Shown here in pieces: positions 44,422-53,347 of a DNA stretch of 64,000 nt. Source of the DNA: an uncultured Roseovarius sp. (GTDB taxonomy: Bacteria > Pseudomonadota > Alphaproteobacteria > Rhodobacterales > Rhodobacteraceae); the NCBI GenBank assembly GCA_947497295.1, contig CANMFU010000001.1, positions 1,240,001 to 1,304,000 of the forward strand, given 5' to 3'. The notes under the pieces were generated by a model. That model was not told the origin of the DNA. It worked only from the letters and a program-made list of their open reading frames with translations, and ran no database searches. Made by a program: the position numbers and the translations under genes. Numbering within the stretch: the stretch's first letter is position 1; each line of letters starts with the position of its first letter.

Positions 44422-44846
44422 GACGCACGGGGCGCGCCCGGTACGGGAAAAATGATGTCATACAGCCAGTTATAGACAAACGCATAGACCAGGTAGAACA
44501 GCGCGAACGCGATATCCATCCAGAAGGCCTGTATCAGCGTAATCCCCAGATACCATGCAAGGAACGGCATCAGCACCAGCAGCAGACCGAATTCGAACAG
44601 GATCGAATGGATGATGCGCAGGCCCAGCCCTTTAGCGGTGTGACCCACGCGCGCATACTTGATCTTGTCGAATATCAGGTTGTAAATGTAGGTCCAGAGC
44701 GTCGCCAGCGTGGCGCTGACCACGGCGACAATGCCCATGTCGTGCATGGGTAGACCGAAGGCCCAGCCGCCCACCGGCACCACGATGGCCAGTCCCAGCC
44801 CCTCGAAGAGGAGCGCGTGGCGAATACGGTCGGCTGTGCTGCGCAT
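44412..44846 (-). CDS. PACE family efflux transporter
   Basis: 144 residues with four transmembrane helices as two tandem bacterial transmembrane pair (BTP) repeats: RIRHALLFEGLGLAIVVP and RIIHSILFEFGLLLVLMP are the matching first helices, each with the conserved H-x3-FE. PACE proteins such as AceI export chlorhexidine or polyamine-like cations. AGGAGA lies seven bases before the ATG at 44846. It is convergent with the dehydratase gene (10-base overlap). Confidence 0.88.
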   Translation of the reverse strand: MRSTADRIRHALLFEGLGLAIVVPVGGWAFGLPMHDMGIVAVVSATLATLWTYIYNLIFDKIKYARVGHTAKGLGLRIIHSILFEFGLLLVLMPFLAWYLGITLIQAFWMDIAFALFYLVYAFVYNWLYDIIFPVPGAPRASQS

Positions 44847-44974
44847 GGCGCGTCTCCTTGCATGATTGCCGCCTCGCCATAGCGCCGCGCGCCCGCCGCC
44901 GCAACCGAGGGACACCGGGATGTGACCAAGACGTTTCGCCTTTGACCTGAGACATCAGATAAGGGCGAAACGCT

Positions 44975-45904
44975 TTAGGGCAGAAAACTCAGCCAGACCC
45001 AAGCCGTCACGATGGACGCCGCCGTGCCGATCAGCACGGCAGAGGCCGCAACGCGCCGCGCCACGCCATACATGTTGGCAAAGATATAGGCGTTGATCCC
45101 CGGCGCCATGGCGCCGGTGATGACTGCGCTGCGCAAGGCCGATGTCGGCAGGTCCAGCGCCTGCCCCAATCCCAGTGTGATCGCCGGATGCACCAGCAGC
45201 GATACCGCGCAGACCGCAAGGATGATGCGCAGATCGCCCTCGGGACGGTATTGCACCAGCACCCCGCCCAGCCCGAACAGCGCGGCGGGCAGCGCCGCGC
45301 GCGCGATCAGATCCAGCCCGTGCTGAAGCGAGGACGGCACAGGCAACCCGGTCAGATTGACGGCAAAGCCAAGGCCGATCCCGATGATCAGCGCGTTGGA
45401 AAACATCGCGCGCGCCACCTTGCGCAGGACCGCGCCGCCTGCCTGTCCGCGCGCGCGGGCGATCTCCATCGCCGTGATGCCGACGGCGTAACAAAACGGC
45501 GAATGCATGGCGATGATGGCAAAGTTTGCCTCAAGCGCATCGGCGCCATAGGCCCGCTCGGTGATGGGCAGACCCAGAAGGAGGGAGTTCGAGAACAGGC
45601 AGCAAAAGCCGATGGCAATCGCGTCGGGCCAGTCGCGGCCGAAAATAAAGCGCGCGCCGAAAGTGCCCAGTGCAAACCCGCACAGCGCTCCCGCGTAAAA
45701 GCTGAACAGCAGCGGTGCGTTGAAGTTCTGCCCCAGATCGAGCTGCGAGATGGCCGTGAACAAAAGGCACGGAATGGCGAAATTCTGCGTAAAGCGCATC
45801 AGCCCGTCAACGCCGCTTTGCGCGAACCAGCCCAGCCAGACCACCGCATATCCTGCGCCAATCACCACGAAAACCGGCAGGACGACGTCCAGAAACGCGG
45901 CCAC
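44975..45904 (-). CDS. AEC (auxin efflux carrier) family transporter
   Basis: 309 residues with about ten hydrophobic helices, in the bile/arsenite/riboflavin transporter fold. The N-terminus FLDVVLPVFVVIGAGYAVVW and the NFAIPCLLF crossover motif are typical. Substrates of bacterial AEC carriers are usually organic acids such as malate or malonate. It stands alone 4 bases after the phnP-like gene start, which has the same orientation. Confidence 0.88.
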   Translation of the reverse strand: MAAFLDVVLPVFVVIGAGYAVVWLGWFAQSGVDGLMRFTQNFAIPCLLFTAISQLDLGQNFNAPLLFSFYAGALCGFALGTFGARFIFGRDWPDAIAIGFCCLFSNSLLLGLPITERAYGADALEANFAIIAMHSPFCYAVGITAMEIARARGQAGGAVLRKVARAMFSNALIIGIGLGFAVNLTGLPVPSSLQHGLDLIARAALPAALFGLGGVLVQYRPEGDLRIILAVCAVSLLVHPAITLGLGQALDLPTSALRSAVITGAMAPGINAYIFANMYGVARRVAASAVLIGTAASIVTAWVWLSFLP

Positions 45905-45908
45905 TGCG

Positions 45909-46718
45909 CTAGACCTGAAAGGTCAGCGTCATCCCGTCATAGGCGACATCGACCCCCTCCGGCATTTCAGACAGCAGCGTGCGATAGTCCATGTCGGTGT
46001 GCATGTTGGTTATGATCCCCTGCCGGGGCGCGGCGCGCGCGATCCATTCCAGGCTGCGCGCCAGATGAATATGGGTCGGATGCGGCTTGCGGCGCAGCGC
46101 ATCGAGGATCCATGTATCGAGACCCTTGAGCAGGTCCCAGCACCCCTCGTCCATATCCGCCACATCTGGCAGGTAGGCCACATCGCCGATGCGGAACCCC
46201 AGCGCGTCGATGGCGCCGTGTTCCACCAGAAACGGCGTCAGGGTGATATCGCCGCCCGCGCCCGTCACCGTCACGTCGCCGTCAATGGTATGCATATCCA
46301 GAATCGGCGGATACGCCGACCCCTCGGGCCGCTTGAAGGCATATCCGAACCGATCCAACAGCGCGTCGCGCGTAGGTGGATCGGCCCAGACCGGCAGGCG
46401 GCCGGGCAGGTTGAACACGATGATGCGCAGATCGTCCAGACCATGGCAGTGATCGGCATGGCTGTGGGTATAGACCACCCCGTCCAGCGTTCCGACACCG
46501 TGGCGTATCAGTTGCTCGCGCATGTCGGGTCCGCTGTCGATCAGCACGCGGGTCAGGCCGTCCGGCCCCTCCTGTTCGATCAGCAGCGAACAGCGCGTGC
46601 GCCGGTTGCGCGGCTCGTTCGGGTCGCAATCGCCCCAATCGCCGCCCAGCTTGTCGGCCAGCCGCGGCACCCCGCCTGAGGACCCGCAGCCAAGGATGAC
46701 AAAGCGCCGCACCGCCAT
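45909..46718 (-). CDS. MBL-fold metallo-hydrolase, PhnP-like phosphodiesterase
   Basis: 269 residues. GCGSSGGVPRL near the start and HSHADHCHGLDDLR (HxHxDH) are typical of the PhnP/YcbL-type phosphodiesterases. The last ligand histidine is in NMHTDMDY. It overlaps tatD by one base (TGATG). In Rhodobacterales this gene regularly follows tatD; a cyclic-phosphate substrate is likely but unproven. Confidence 0.87.
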   Translation of the reverse strand: MAVRRFVILGCGSSGGVPRLADKLGGDWGDCDPNEPRNRRTRCSLLIEQEGPDGLTRVLIDSGPDMREQLIRHGVGTLDGVVYTHSHADHCHGLDDLRIIVFNLPGRLPVWADPPTRDALLDRFGYAFKRPEGSAYPPILDMHTIDGDVTVTGAGGDITLTPFLVEHGAIDALGFRIGDVAYLPDVADMDEGCWDLLKGLDTWILDALRRKPHPTHIHLARSLEWIARAAPRQGIITNMHTDMDYRTLLSEMPEGVDVAYDGMTLTFQV

Positions 46719-47518
46719 CAGCCCTGCCCCTCATATGCGGCGACCTTGGTGAACAGGCGGTCGAAATTGGCCTGCGTCTGCTCGGCAAAGTCGGGCCAGT
46801 CCATGCCCATCGTCTCCGCGCCGCGCTGCGCGGTATGGACCGTATAGGCCGGCTCGTTCCGGCGCCCGCGATAGGGCGGCGGGGCAAGGTATGGCGCGTC
46901 GGTTTCCACCAGAATCCGCTCGCGCGGGGTGGCGGCAAAGATATCGCGCAGCTCCTGGCTTCTGGGAAAGGCGGCGATGCCCGACATGCTGAGGTAAAAG
47001 CCCAGCTCGAGCGCGGCGCGCGCCAAGCCGGCGCCGGAGCTGAAGCAATGCATGACGCAAGTATAGGCGCCGTTTCGGTATTCCTCGGTCAGGATCCGCG
47101 CCATATCGTCATCGGCATCGCGTGCGTGGATGATCAGCGGCAGGCCCGTCTGCCGCGCGGCGGCGATATGGGTGCGCAAGGATGCCTGCTGTGCCTCGGC
47201 GCTTTCGCTGGTGTAGTGGTAATCCAGCCCTGTCTCGCCAATGCCGACGAATTTGGGATGCTGCGCCAGCGCAATCAGATCGTCGGCGCGGGCCATCGGC
47301 TCACTTGCCACGCTCATCGGGTGAGTGCCGGCGGCATAGAAAACGGGCGCGTGCGCCTCGGCAATGGCGCGCACCTCAGGCTCGCTGCGCAGCTTGGTGC
47401 AGATCGTCACCATGCGTGTGACCCCGGCGGCAACGGCGCGGTCGATGACCTGCGGCAGTTCCTCGGCAAAGTCGGGGAAATCGAGGTGGCAATGACTGTC
47501 GGTGATTTCAACGTGCAT
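46718..47518 (-). CDS. TatD family metal-dependent DNase
   Basis: 266 residues, TIM-barrel hydrolase. Metal ligands: DSHCHLDF at residues 7-14, the glutamate in GIGETGLDYHY, the histidines in LPLIIHARDAD and CVMHCFSSG, and the aspartate in VETDAPYLAP. Roles include 3'-5' exonuclease and DNA repair. It sits 18 bases after holB and one base before the MBL gene, in a conserved housekeeping operon. Confidence 0.94.
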   Translation of the reverse strand: MHVEITDSHCHLDFPDFAEELPQVIDRAVAAGVTRMVTICTKLRSEPEVRAIAEAHAPVFYAAGTHPMSVASEPMARADDLIALAQHPKFVGIGETGLDYHYTSESAEAQQASLRTHIAAARQTGLPLIIHARDADDDMARILTEEYRNGAYTCVMHCFSSGAGLARAALELGFYLSMSGIAAFPRSQELRDIFAATPRERILVETDAPYLAPPPYRGRRNEPAYTVHTAQRGAETMGMDWPDFAEQTQANFDRLFTKVAAYEGQG

Positions 47519-47536
47519 GCAGGCCCTTCAGGCGGG

Positions 47537-48631
47537 CTAATGCGCCGCCGTCTTTTGTATTCTGAACACGGTATCTAGGACCAGCGCGGCAGGGTCAAGG
47601 TTGACCGCCCGACCATGGCGCATGCGCGCGCCAACGTCCTGCGCGCAATCGGCCCAGCGGCGCGCGGACGCCAGATCCGGCGCGGCGCGGGCCAGCATCT
47701 GCGCCTCGCCGGGGGCGCCTTCGGGGCTGGGAGCCGCGCCTGCCGCGCCGGTGCGGGCCATGCGGCTCAGAAGCAGCTCGATCAGCCAGATCAGCAGGTT
47801 CAGCCGGTCCTCAGTGCCGCGCTGCGCCGCCGCATTGGCCAGCGCCAGCGCGCGGGGGCGGTCGATATTGGGCAGATCCGCAAATAGCTGAACCAGTTCG
47901 GCATAGAGCTTCAGGCCGCCCAGATTGATCAGGCGCACCGCCTCGCCCACCGATCCGCCAGAGAGCGCGGCCAAGGCCTGCGTGTCGCTGCCCTGTTCGA
48001 TCCCGGCCTGCGTCAGGGCCGCCGCCATGTCGCCCGCATCCAGCGGCGGCAGACGCAGCTCGCGGCAGCGCGAGCGGATCGTTGGCAATAGGCCCGAGGG
48101 CTGGTGGCTGATCAGGAAAAGCGTCGTGCGCGCGGGCGGCTCTTCGAGCATTTTCAGCAGGGCATTGGCCGCCTGTACGTTCATCTCATCGGCGCTGTCG
48201 ATAATCACTGCACGCCGCCCGCCATCGGTGCTGGACAACGACAGAAAGCCATGCAGGCTGCGCACGTTCTCGGCGACGATCATGTCGCGCATGCGCTTGG
48301 TCTGCTCGTTGATGGTGCGGGTGATGTGATAGAGCTGCGGCTCGGACCGGGCCAGAAGACGGCGCGCGACGGGGTGATCAGGCGCGATATCAAGGCTGGT
48401 CGGCGCATCCGCGCGTTCGTCATGAGCCAGCAGGAAGCGCGCAGCGCGCCACGCAAAAGTCGCCTTGCCCACCCCGCGCGGACCGGTCAACAGCCATGCG
48501 TGATGCAGGCGGCCGTCGGTATAGGCGTCCAGAAATGCGGCCTCGGCGGCGCCCTGCCCGATCAGGCGCGGCGTCTCGCGCGGGTGCGGCGCGCCCTCGA
48601 TCCGGTCGGGCTTGGGGATGTCGTCGCTCAT
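47537..48631 (-). CDS. holB: DNA polymerase III subunit delta'
   Basis: 364 residues. The clamp-loader AAA+ domain has WLLTGPRGVGKATFAWRAA (P-loop region) and SSTDGGRRAVIIDSADEMN (Walker B). The sensor region SRCRELRLPP is typical of delta'. It overlaps tmk by ATGA. It would open the sliding clamp together with the tau and delta subunits. Confidence 0.93.
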   Translation of the reverse strand: MSDDIPKPDRIEGAPHPRETPRLIGQGAAEAAFLDAYTDGRLHHAWLLTGPRGVGKATFAWRAARFLLAHDERADAPTSLDIAPDHPVARRLLARSEPQLYHITRTINEQTKRMRDMIVAENVRSLHGFLSLSSTDGGRRAVIIDSADEMNVQAANALLKMLEEPPARTTLFLISHQPSGLLPTIRSRCRELRLPPLDAGDMAAALTQAGIEQGSDTQALAALSGGSVGEAVRLINLGGLKLYAELVQLFADLPNIDRPRALALANAAAQRGTEDRLNLLIWLIELLLSRMARTGAAGAAPSPEGAPGEAQMLARAAPDLASARRWADCAQDVGARMRHGRAVNLDPAALVLDTVFRIQKTAAH

Positions 48632-49269
48632 GCCAGCCGCTCCGCCACGGCGGCGCGCACGTCTGCGGCCACTGCATCCATATCGCGCGCGCCATCGATG
48701 ACGCGAAAGCGGTCCGCGAATTCCCTGGCCAGTGCCAGAAATCCCTGCCGCATCGCCGCCTGCAAGTCACCACCGAACGCCTCGAAGCGGTCCTCGTCGC
48801 CGCCACGCTCCAACGCGCGAGACAGGCCTGTGCCAGCCTCCATGTCTATCAGTAGGGTCAGGTCCGGCTCCTGCCCGATCATCAGATCATGCAGCGCCGC
48901 GACACGGGCGCGCAGGTCCGGCCCGCGCAGGCCCTGATACATCCGCGTACTGTCGGCGAAACGGTCGCAGATGACGATCCGCCCGGCGGCGAGCGCGGGC
49001 CAGATGGTGCGCTCCAGATGGTCGCGGCGCGCGGCGGTGAATAGCAAGAGTTCCGTTTCGGGCGACCAGCGGTCCACGTCGCCGCTGAGGACCAGCGCTC
49101 GGATCTGCTCGGCACCGGGGCTTCCGCCCGGCTCGCGCGTGAGAACTGCGTCATGGCCCTGCGCTGTCAGATGCTCAAAAAGCAACCGCGCTTGCGTGGA
49201 TTTACCCGACCCGTCGATGCCCTCGAAGCTGATAAAAAGGCCGTGAGGCCCCGCAACCGGTGCGCTCAC
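48628..49269 (-). CDS. tmk: Thymidylate kinase
   Basis: 213 residues. P-loop FEGIDGSGKSTQ (about 15-26), DRX motif region ICDRFADSTRMYQG, and REPGGSPGAEQIR for the dTMP-binding loop. It phosphorylates dTMP to dTDP. ATGA overlaps join it to dac upstream and holB downstream; tmk-holB pairing is widespread. Confidence 0.96.
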   Translation of the reverse strand: MSAPVAGPHGLFISFEGIDGSGKSTQARLLFEHLTAQGHDAVLTREPGGSPGAEQIRALVLSGDVDRWSPETELLLFTAARRDHLERTIWPALAAGRIVICDRFADSTRMYQGLRGPDLRARVAALHDLMIGQEPDLTLLIDMEAGTGLSRALERGGDEDRFEAFGGDLQAAMRQGFLALAREFADRFRVIDGARDMDAVAADVRAAVAERLA

Positions 49270-50432
49270 AAGGCGCCCTCAGGCCCCTGCCGCAGTCGAT
49301 TCAGCAAAATCTCGGACACCGTTCTCAGCCGTACGGCAAAACCGCCGCGCGCCACATTGTTCGCTGCCACCAGCGGCACGCGCGTCTCGGGCATGCCTTC
49401 GGGCGTGATCACCAGTTCTGCCAGACGGTCACCCTGCGCAATCGGCGCCTGAAGCGGGCCTTTATAGATTACCTCGGCGGGGATTTTGTCGCCGCCCAGA
49501 ACCGGCAGCAGCATCGTGACATCTTCGGCTGTAACCAGACCGACGCGGGTCGCGTCGCCCATCCAGACATCGGCCTGTGCCACGTCACTGCCGGCCTTGA
49601 TCAGCGTATTTTCGGCAAACTGGCGGAAGGCCCAGTTGACAATTGCTTCGGCTTCTTCGGCACGCGACTGGGTTGTCTCAAGCCCCGACAGCACGAAAAC
49701 GACACGCCTGTCGCCCTGTTTGGCCGAGCCGGTGAGGCCATAGCCTGCCGCCTGCGTGTGCCCGGTTTTCAGACCGTCCGCGCCAATGCCAAGTCCCAGT
49801 AGCGGGTTGCGGTTCTGGGTATTCTGCGGTGCGCGATCATCGAATTTAAACTCAGTTTCGGCGAACATCGGATAAAAATCAGGAAAATCCGTGATTATCA
49901 GCCGCGCCAAAAGGGCCAGATCACGCATGCTCATCTTGTGGCTGGGCGCGGGCCAGCCGTTGGAATTGGCAAAGGTCGAATTTGTCATGCCCATCTGCTG
50001 CGCACGCTGCGTCATGAACCGGGCAAAGCCTGCCTCGGTCCCGTCCGGGCTAAGCGCCTCGGCGATGACGACACAGGCATCATTGCCCGACAGCACGATA
50101 ATTCCGCGCAGCAGATCCTCAACCGTCACCCGGTCGGTCGTGTCCAGAAACATGGTCGAGCCACCATAGCTCATCGCGTGTTGCGACACTGGCAGCTTTT
50201 CGCCCATTGACAGGCGCCCGTCGCGGATCGCCTCGAACGCTACATAAAGCGTCATCAGCTTGGACATTGATGCGGGCGGCAGCGGCTCATCGGCGTTCTT
50301 GTTCAGCAGCACAGTCCCGGTCCCGACGTCCACGACATAGGCCGCCTTGGCGGCCGTATCGAAGGCAGCGCCAGGCAGCGCAGTGCAGCCAAGGACAAGG
50401 GCGGTCAGCGTGGTTCTGAAAAAGCGGATCAT
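49266..50432 (-). CDS. D-alanyl-D-alanine carboxypeptidase (penicillin-binding protein 5/6 type)
   Basis: 388 residues, exported. A signal peptide spans about 1-23 (ALPGAAFDT). The three active-site motifs are SMSKLM (SxxK, about 57-62), SGNDAC (SxN, about 115-120) and KTGH (KTG, about 217-220). The C-terminal half is the beta-sandwich anchor domain. It trims peptidoglycan pentapeptides. It lies 54 bases after the SPOR protein gene. Confidence 0.93.
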   Translation of the reverse strand: MIRFFRTTLTALVLGCTALPGAAFDTAAKAAYVVDVGTGTVLLNKNADEPLPPASMSKLMTLYVAFEAIRDGRLSMGEKLPVSQHAMSYGGSTMFLDTTDRVTVEDLLRGIIVLSGNDACVVIAEALSPDGTEAGFARFMTQRAQQMGMTNSTFANSNGWPAPSHKMSMRDLALLARLIITDFPDFYPMFAETEFKFDDRAPQNTQNRNPLLGLGIGADGLKTGHTQAAGYGLTGSAKQGDRRVVFVLSGLETTQSRAEEAEAIVNWAFRQFAENTLIKAGSDVAQADVWMGDATRVGLVTAEDVTMLLPVLGGDKIPAEVIYKGPLQAPIAQGDRLAELVITPEGMPETRVPLVAANNVARGGFAVRLRTVSEILLNRLRQGPEGAL

Positions 50433-50486
50433 GGGGCGTGTCCCGATATTATGACTTGTAAGTGGCGGCTGCCTGGGGGCAGCGGT

Positions 50487-51371
50487 CTAGTTCGATACGG
50501 CGTAAGCATCATCAAAGCCGACGGCCTTGACCTTGGACAGCAATGTATCGCGCCCCGATGCGGTGGTCGCGGGGCCGACGATGACCCGCCAGAACGTCTT
50601 GCCCTGGCTCTCCTGCTTCAGAACCGTGGGGACCATATCCGCCTGCCGCATCGCCGTAGCGGTATTCTCGGCGTTTTCCTCGACGCTGAAAATGCCGATC
50701 TGCAAGTATGGCCGGTCAAGACTGGATCCGCTGGGCGCCAGCTTGGGCGTCGGTTCGGGCGCCTGCGCAACATTCGGCGCAGTTTGCGAGGGCAGCGTTG
50801 TCGTGGGCGCTTCGACCGCAACGATGGCAGAGGCCGCGACATCGGCGACCGGATCGAGGCTGCTTGTCTCGACACCCGCAGGCTCCAGCGTCTCTGGCCC
50901 GCCCGGCACCGGCGTTTCTTCGCGGCGCAGAGCTGTCACGTTCAGCGCCGCCGGGGCGCCGGCCAGCATACCCAGCGCGGCAGCGGCATCCGAAGACACC
51001 TGAAACGCCGGACCGGGGTTTGCCCGCTCGCGCCGGAACAGTGCGCCGATGACGAATTTTGAATTGGCGGTATTGCGAATGATAACACGCTCGGGTTCGG
51101 TCACGTCTGGGTGCGCGACCCAGACACCGCCCAGCGATGGACGCCCATCCCACAGGCCATTGTCGGTAATCTGAAACACTTCTGGCGCCTCAATGTCCCG
51201 CTCGACCAGCCGGACCGATAACGCATCACCAGTGACCGAGGATGCTTCCGGCTTGGCCTTGAAAGGATTTGCATTCTCAAGACCTTGGCACCCTGCAAGC
51301 GCCAGCAACGCTGCACCGCCGCATGCCGCCCTGCGCCACCCGGCCCTGCCGCCTGCAATTGTCAAACCCAT
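50487..51371 (-). CDS. SPOR-domain lipoprotein
   Basis: 294 residues from the ATG at 51371, preceded by AGGGGG. A lipobox signal LLALAGC ends at about residue 28, so it is a lipoprotein. The middle is a Pro/Thr/Ala-rich linker, and the C-terminal ~75 residues (YLQIGIFSVEENAENTATAM, then FWRVIVGPATTASGRDTLL) form a SPOR domain that binds denuded glycan strands at the division site. The pairing with a carboxypeptidase gene downstream fits a role in septal peptidoglycan. Confidence 0.88.
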   Translation of the reverse strand: MGLTIAGGRAGWRRAACGGAALLALAGCQGLENANPFKAKPEASSVTGDALSVRLVERDIEAPEVFQITDNGLWDGRPSLGGVWVAHPDVTEPERVIIRNTANSKFVIGALFRRERANPGPAFQVSSDAAAALGMLAGAPAALNVTALRREETPVPGGPETLEPAGVETSSLDPVADVAASAIVAVEAPTTTLPSQTAPNVAQAPEPTPKLAPSGSSLDRPYLQIGIFSVEENAENTATAMRQADMVPTVLKQESQGKTFWRVIVGPATTASGRDTLLSKVKAVGFDDAYAVSN

Positions 51372-51620
51372 GCCCTGCCCCCTGCCTGTTCCGCTTTGGA
51401 CTTTTCCAACCTGGCCTTGCGTCGGCGCGATCCTGCCGGACCGAACGATACGACGCATGACACCACGGTCTTTGCCGTGTGCGCGCAGCATAGCCAGTCC
51501 CGCAGGCCAAGAAAAGCGCACTATGCCCGTTCGGCGGAATTCCCCTGAGAAAAGGCAACAGGATCTTGACGCAAACAGGTACTTTCAGAATCGCAAATAG
51601 CCGATTAGACAGGCGACGTC

Positions 51621-51710
51621 GGAGGAGTGGCAGAGTGGTCGAATGCACCGGTCTTGAAAACCGACGAGGGTGAAAGTCCTCCGTGGGTTCGAATCCCACC
51701 TCCTCCGCCA
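51621..51710 (+). tRNA. tRNA-Ser (TGA), island 2 insertion site
   Basis: Class II tRNA, 90 bases with an encoded CCA. The acceptor stem GGAGGAG pairs with CTCCTCC, the anticodon loop is CTTGAAA (TGA), the long variable arm is GAGGGTGAAAGTCCTC, and the T-loop is GTTCGAATC. The 3' end is duplicated at 60197-60211. Confidence 0.97.
51696..51710 (+). repeat. attL of island 2 (tRNA-Ser 3' end)
   Basis: CCACCTCCTCCGCCA, the last 15 bases of the tRNA including CCA. It recurs exactly at 60197-60211. Confidence 0.85.
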
Positions 51711-52188
51711 GAGCGTCCTAATTTTTTGATTTACTCCAATAGCTTGCGGGTTTTCTGGTTTACGGTTTCCCACAAAATTACCCCAATTCATTTTCGGATG
51801 GTAGCGGCTTTTATCGGACTCAACTTTTTGTCTCTGAATTGCCCGCGCGCATATTTGACTGTCCTCGCCGGTCCCGCGTCTCATGCTGCAATCTTTTAGA
51901 CTGCCCCCGCCTTTGCCCAAAACCGCCAAATTGTGGATGCGTGTTTGTGCCTTTCATCGCCGGTCCTGAGAACGGTTGCAAAGAGGTTTTACGGCCCCCG
52001 CCCCCCTACACCTGAGATGAACGGGTAGCAGGTCCACATCCTCGGCAAACATGCAGAACACCAGCCGGTTGATAAAATGCGCAACCTCGTGCCCGTCATC
52101 CGGCACACTTGCCAGCCGCGCACAGCCAGGCAACGGCATGGCTAACCTGTGCGCTTTGATTTCGCGGTGCATCTTTTTGCACGGTGCA
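51711..52188. other. Gene-poor start of island 2 with a DNA methyltransferase scrap
   Basis: No intact gene. On the minus strand about 52023-52133 reads ASVPDDGHEVAHFINRLVF then CMFAEDVDLLP, which matches the N-terminal region of large class I SAM-dependent DNA methyltransferases (type IIG/BREX/DISARM relatives). Only ~37 codons remain. The first 300 bases are AT-rich and include a GGGGTAAT (minus strand) that could be a recombinase arm site. Confidence 0.55.
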
Positions 52189-52240
52189 TGGGCGATATTT
52201 TCGGCGCGCGCACCTCCCACCCTGCTATTTCTGCTATTTC
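52189..52240 (+). repeat. 52-bp direct repeat, copy 1 (left of the cargo operon)
   Basis: It matches 56078-56129 in the same orientation at 49 of 52 positions (mismatches at repeat positions 13, 19 and 32). It ends with two CTGCTATTT 9-mers. The two copies flank the TAXI/coiled-coil operon and two small satellite genes. Confidence 0.85.
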
Positions 52241-52277
52241 GCATACAATCTGTGCATCAGAATAAACGCAAAATGCT

Positions 52278-53321
52278 TTAGCAGCCCATCACGTCACAGA
52301 TTCTCTGTCGGTAGATAGCATTCGTTCCGCTCATCGGCGGGACTTCCGCGGGCGAGCAAGACGAGACATAGTCTGGCGCGAGCCCAGTATTCACGCATTG
52401 CCCGATCTCCCAACCGGGGGGAATGTCACCAAGATCAACTTTCTGCCATTTTGGGTGGCCGGTTTTTTTAAGGGTGTCGAAATTGTTGAATATAAGGTTG
52501 GACACATCGGAGACGGCACGGCAGCTCTCGGCGTGGTAGCTATTGCGGGCCGGGTTGTACTCGTAGGTCATCAGGACCGCCTTGACCGCAACGACGCTCA
52601 CGTCTTCTTGCTGAAAGGGGTAAGTGTTCGCCGGGATCTCGGTCGGCGTGTAGACGGACCGCAGGACCTCGTCCTCGATTCGGAGAAGATGGAAGTTCTC
52701 CGCATCGATATTTGCCTCTGCAAATATTTTGGTCGGCGCGCCGACCACGTAGAAGAAGGCGTCGACCTCGCCATTCCGCAGGTTTTCGAGCGCGGCGTCC
52801 GGTCCGATGGGCAGACGTTCGGCAGGTGTTATCCCGATGAGGTCCAGAATAAGCGACGCCGTTAGAAAGGTGCCGCTATCCTCGACACCGATGGCAACGC
52901 GCGCGTCATTCAGATCCGCGATGGTCTCGATATCTTTTGTGGCAAGAATATGCACCTCCTCATTGTAAAGCGGAAAGGCAATGCGGACGCCTTGCACGGC
53001 CTCTTGTATTGCTTCGTCTCGTGCCGAGTAGGTCCGCAGATATTCGAGGACATCGCTTTGAACAATCCCGAACTGGGTCGCACGGCGTTGACGGACCCCC
53101 AGGAAGTTCTCCAGTGATCCTGCACTCTCTCGCACCGTCAATGTCTGTCCGCACTCTTCCAGAAGTCCCGAGATATCGCGGCCGATCTGGATGTAGGTCC
53201 CCGAAGGGCCCCCGGTAAGTATGTTCTTCTCGAATTCTTGCTGAGCCTTCGCGGTCGGAGCTGCAAGGCAGAACAGGGCCAAAGCAAGAGCTTTCATGGC
53301 AGAGGCATGCGTGATCGACAT
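52278..53321 (-). CDS. TAXI family solute-binding protein without TRAP membrane partners
   Basis: 347 residues from the ATG at 53321 with AGGAG upstream. The signal peptide covers about 9-27 (LALALFCLAAPTAKA). The TAXI signature follows: ILTGGPSGTYIQIGRDI, then QFGIVQSDVLEYL and VAIGVEDSGTFLTA. TAXI proteins normally deliver ligands to a fused TRAP 4TM/12TM permease, but none is nearby. The C-terminus carries extra cysteines (GQCVNTG, SSCSPAE, RICDVMGC). It lies 26 bases after the coiled-coil gene, so the two are co-transcribed. It may sense rather than transport. Confidence 0.85.
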   Translation of the reverse strand: MSITHASAMKALALALFCLAAPTAKAQQEFEKNILTGGPSGTYIQIGRDISGLLEECGQTLTVRESAGSLENFLGVRQRRATQFGIVQSDVLEYLRTYSARDEAIQEAVQGVRIAFPLYNEEVHILATKDIETIADLNDARVAIGVEDSGTFLTASLILDLIGITPAERLPIGPDAALENLRNGEVDAFFYVVGAPTKIFAEANIDAENFHLLRIEDEVLRSVYTPTEIPANTYPFQQEDVSVVAVKAVLMTYEYNPARNSYHAESCRAVSDVSNLIFNNFDTLKKTGHPKWQKVDLGDIPPGWEIGQCVNTGLAPDYVSSCSPAEVPPMSGTNAIYRQRICDVMGC

Positions 53322-53347
53322 GGGGGCGTTTCTCCTTTTTGGGACGC

